6,524 bases of DNA from Propionibacteriaceae bacterium (GTDB lineage Bacteria; Actinomycetota; Actinomycetes; Propionibacteriales; Propionibacteriaceae). The notes below the pieces were generated by a model that saw only the letters and a list, made by a program, of their open reading frames with translations, did not search any database and was not told where the DNA came from. This document shows, in pieces, positions 6,503-6,524 of this stretch. The number at the start of each line of letters is the position of its first letter. The stretch's first letter is position 1. Both the position numbers and the translations under genes were made by a program. The stretch lies in contig JAIRRM010000202.1 in assembly GCA_031255975.1 (NCBI GenBank), forward strand, positions 1 to 6,524, written 5' to 3'.

Positions 6503-6524
6503 GCGGCTCCGTCTGCGTTGACGG

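Noticed and set aside
6503..6524. Promoter or operator of the operon
   Set aside because: Only 22 nt upstream of the first visible gene are present, too little to identify a promoter or to say whether another operon gene precedes it.
1..6524. CRISPR arrays, tRNA or rRNA genes, insertion sequences, attachment sites
   Set aside because: No repeated spacer pattern, cloverleaf-sized tRNA-like sequence, transposase frame or terminal repeats were seen; the window is filled by the six genes.

Overview
The window is a single block of six genes, all on the minus strand and tightly packed. It comes from a GC-rich bacterium, most likely an actinomycete (Actinomycetota). The evidence for this is the G/C-rich third codon positions, the LAGC lipoprotein signal, and a CUT1-type sugar importer with no ATPase gene beside it, which is the usual arrangement in actinomycetes. 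I cannot name a genus.

Layout in the direction of transcription (high to low coordinates): a DUF2264 protein (6502-4613); a lipoprotein sugar-binding protein (4596-3283); a 159-nt intergenic region with strong RNA structure; two ABC sugar permeases (3123-2149 and 2152-1256); a DUF624 membrane protein (1237-533); and the N-terminal 178 codons of a GH88 unsaturated glucuronyl hydrolase (536 to the left edge, cut by the window). Gaps are 16, 159, -4, 18 and -4 nt. The two -4 values are ATGA stop/start overlaps, so the block reads as one operon. No stretch longer than 300 bases lacks a gene.

Inferred job: uptake and intracellular breakdown of uronic-acid-containing oligosaccharides. The binding protein and permeases would import short oligosaccharides with a 4,5-unsaturated hexuronate at the non-reducing end, which polysaccharide lyases produce from glycosaminoglycans, gellan, pectin-type or similar polymers. 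GH88 would then remove that unsaturated uronate in the cytoplasm. DUF2264, predicted cytoplasmic and built like an alpha/alpha-toroid glycosidase, is the likely second hydrolase and has the least certain function here. No lyase, regulator or ATPase lies in the window, so the exact polymer cannot be fixed.

The most notable non-coding element lies between the binding protein and the first permease. Two perfect hairpins (13-bp and 11-bp stems) are enclosed by an 8-bp outer helix, predicting a compact three-way junction in the mRNA. It lacks a U-tract and probably stabilises or tunes expression of the binding protein relative to the permeases.
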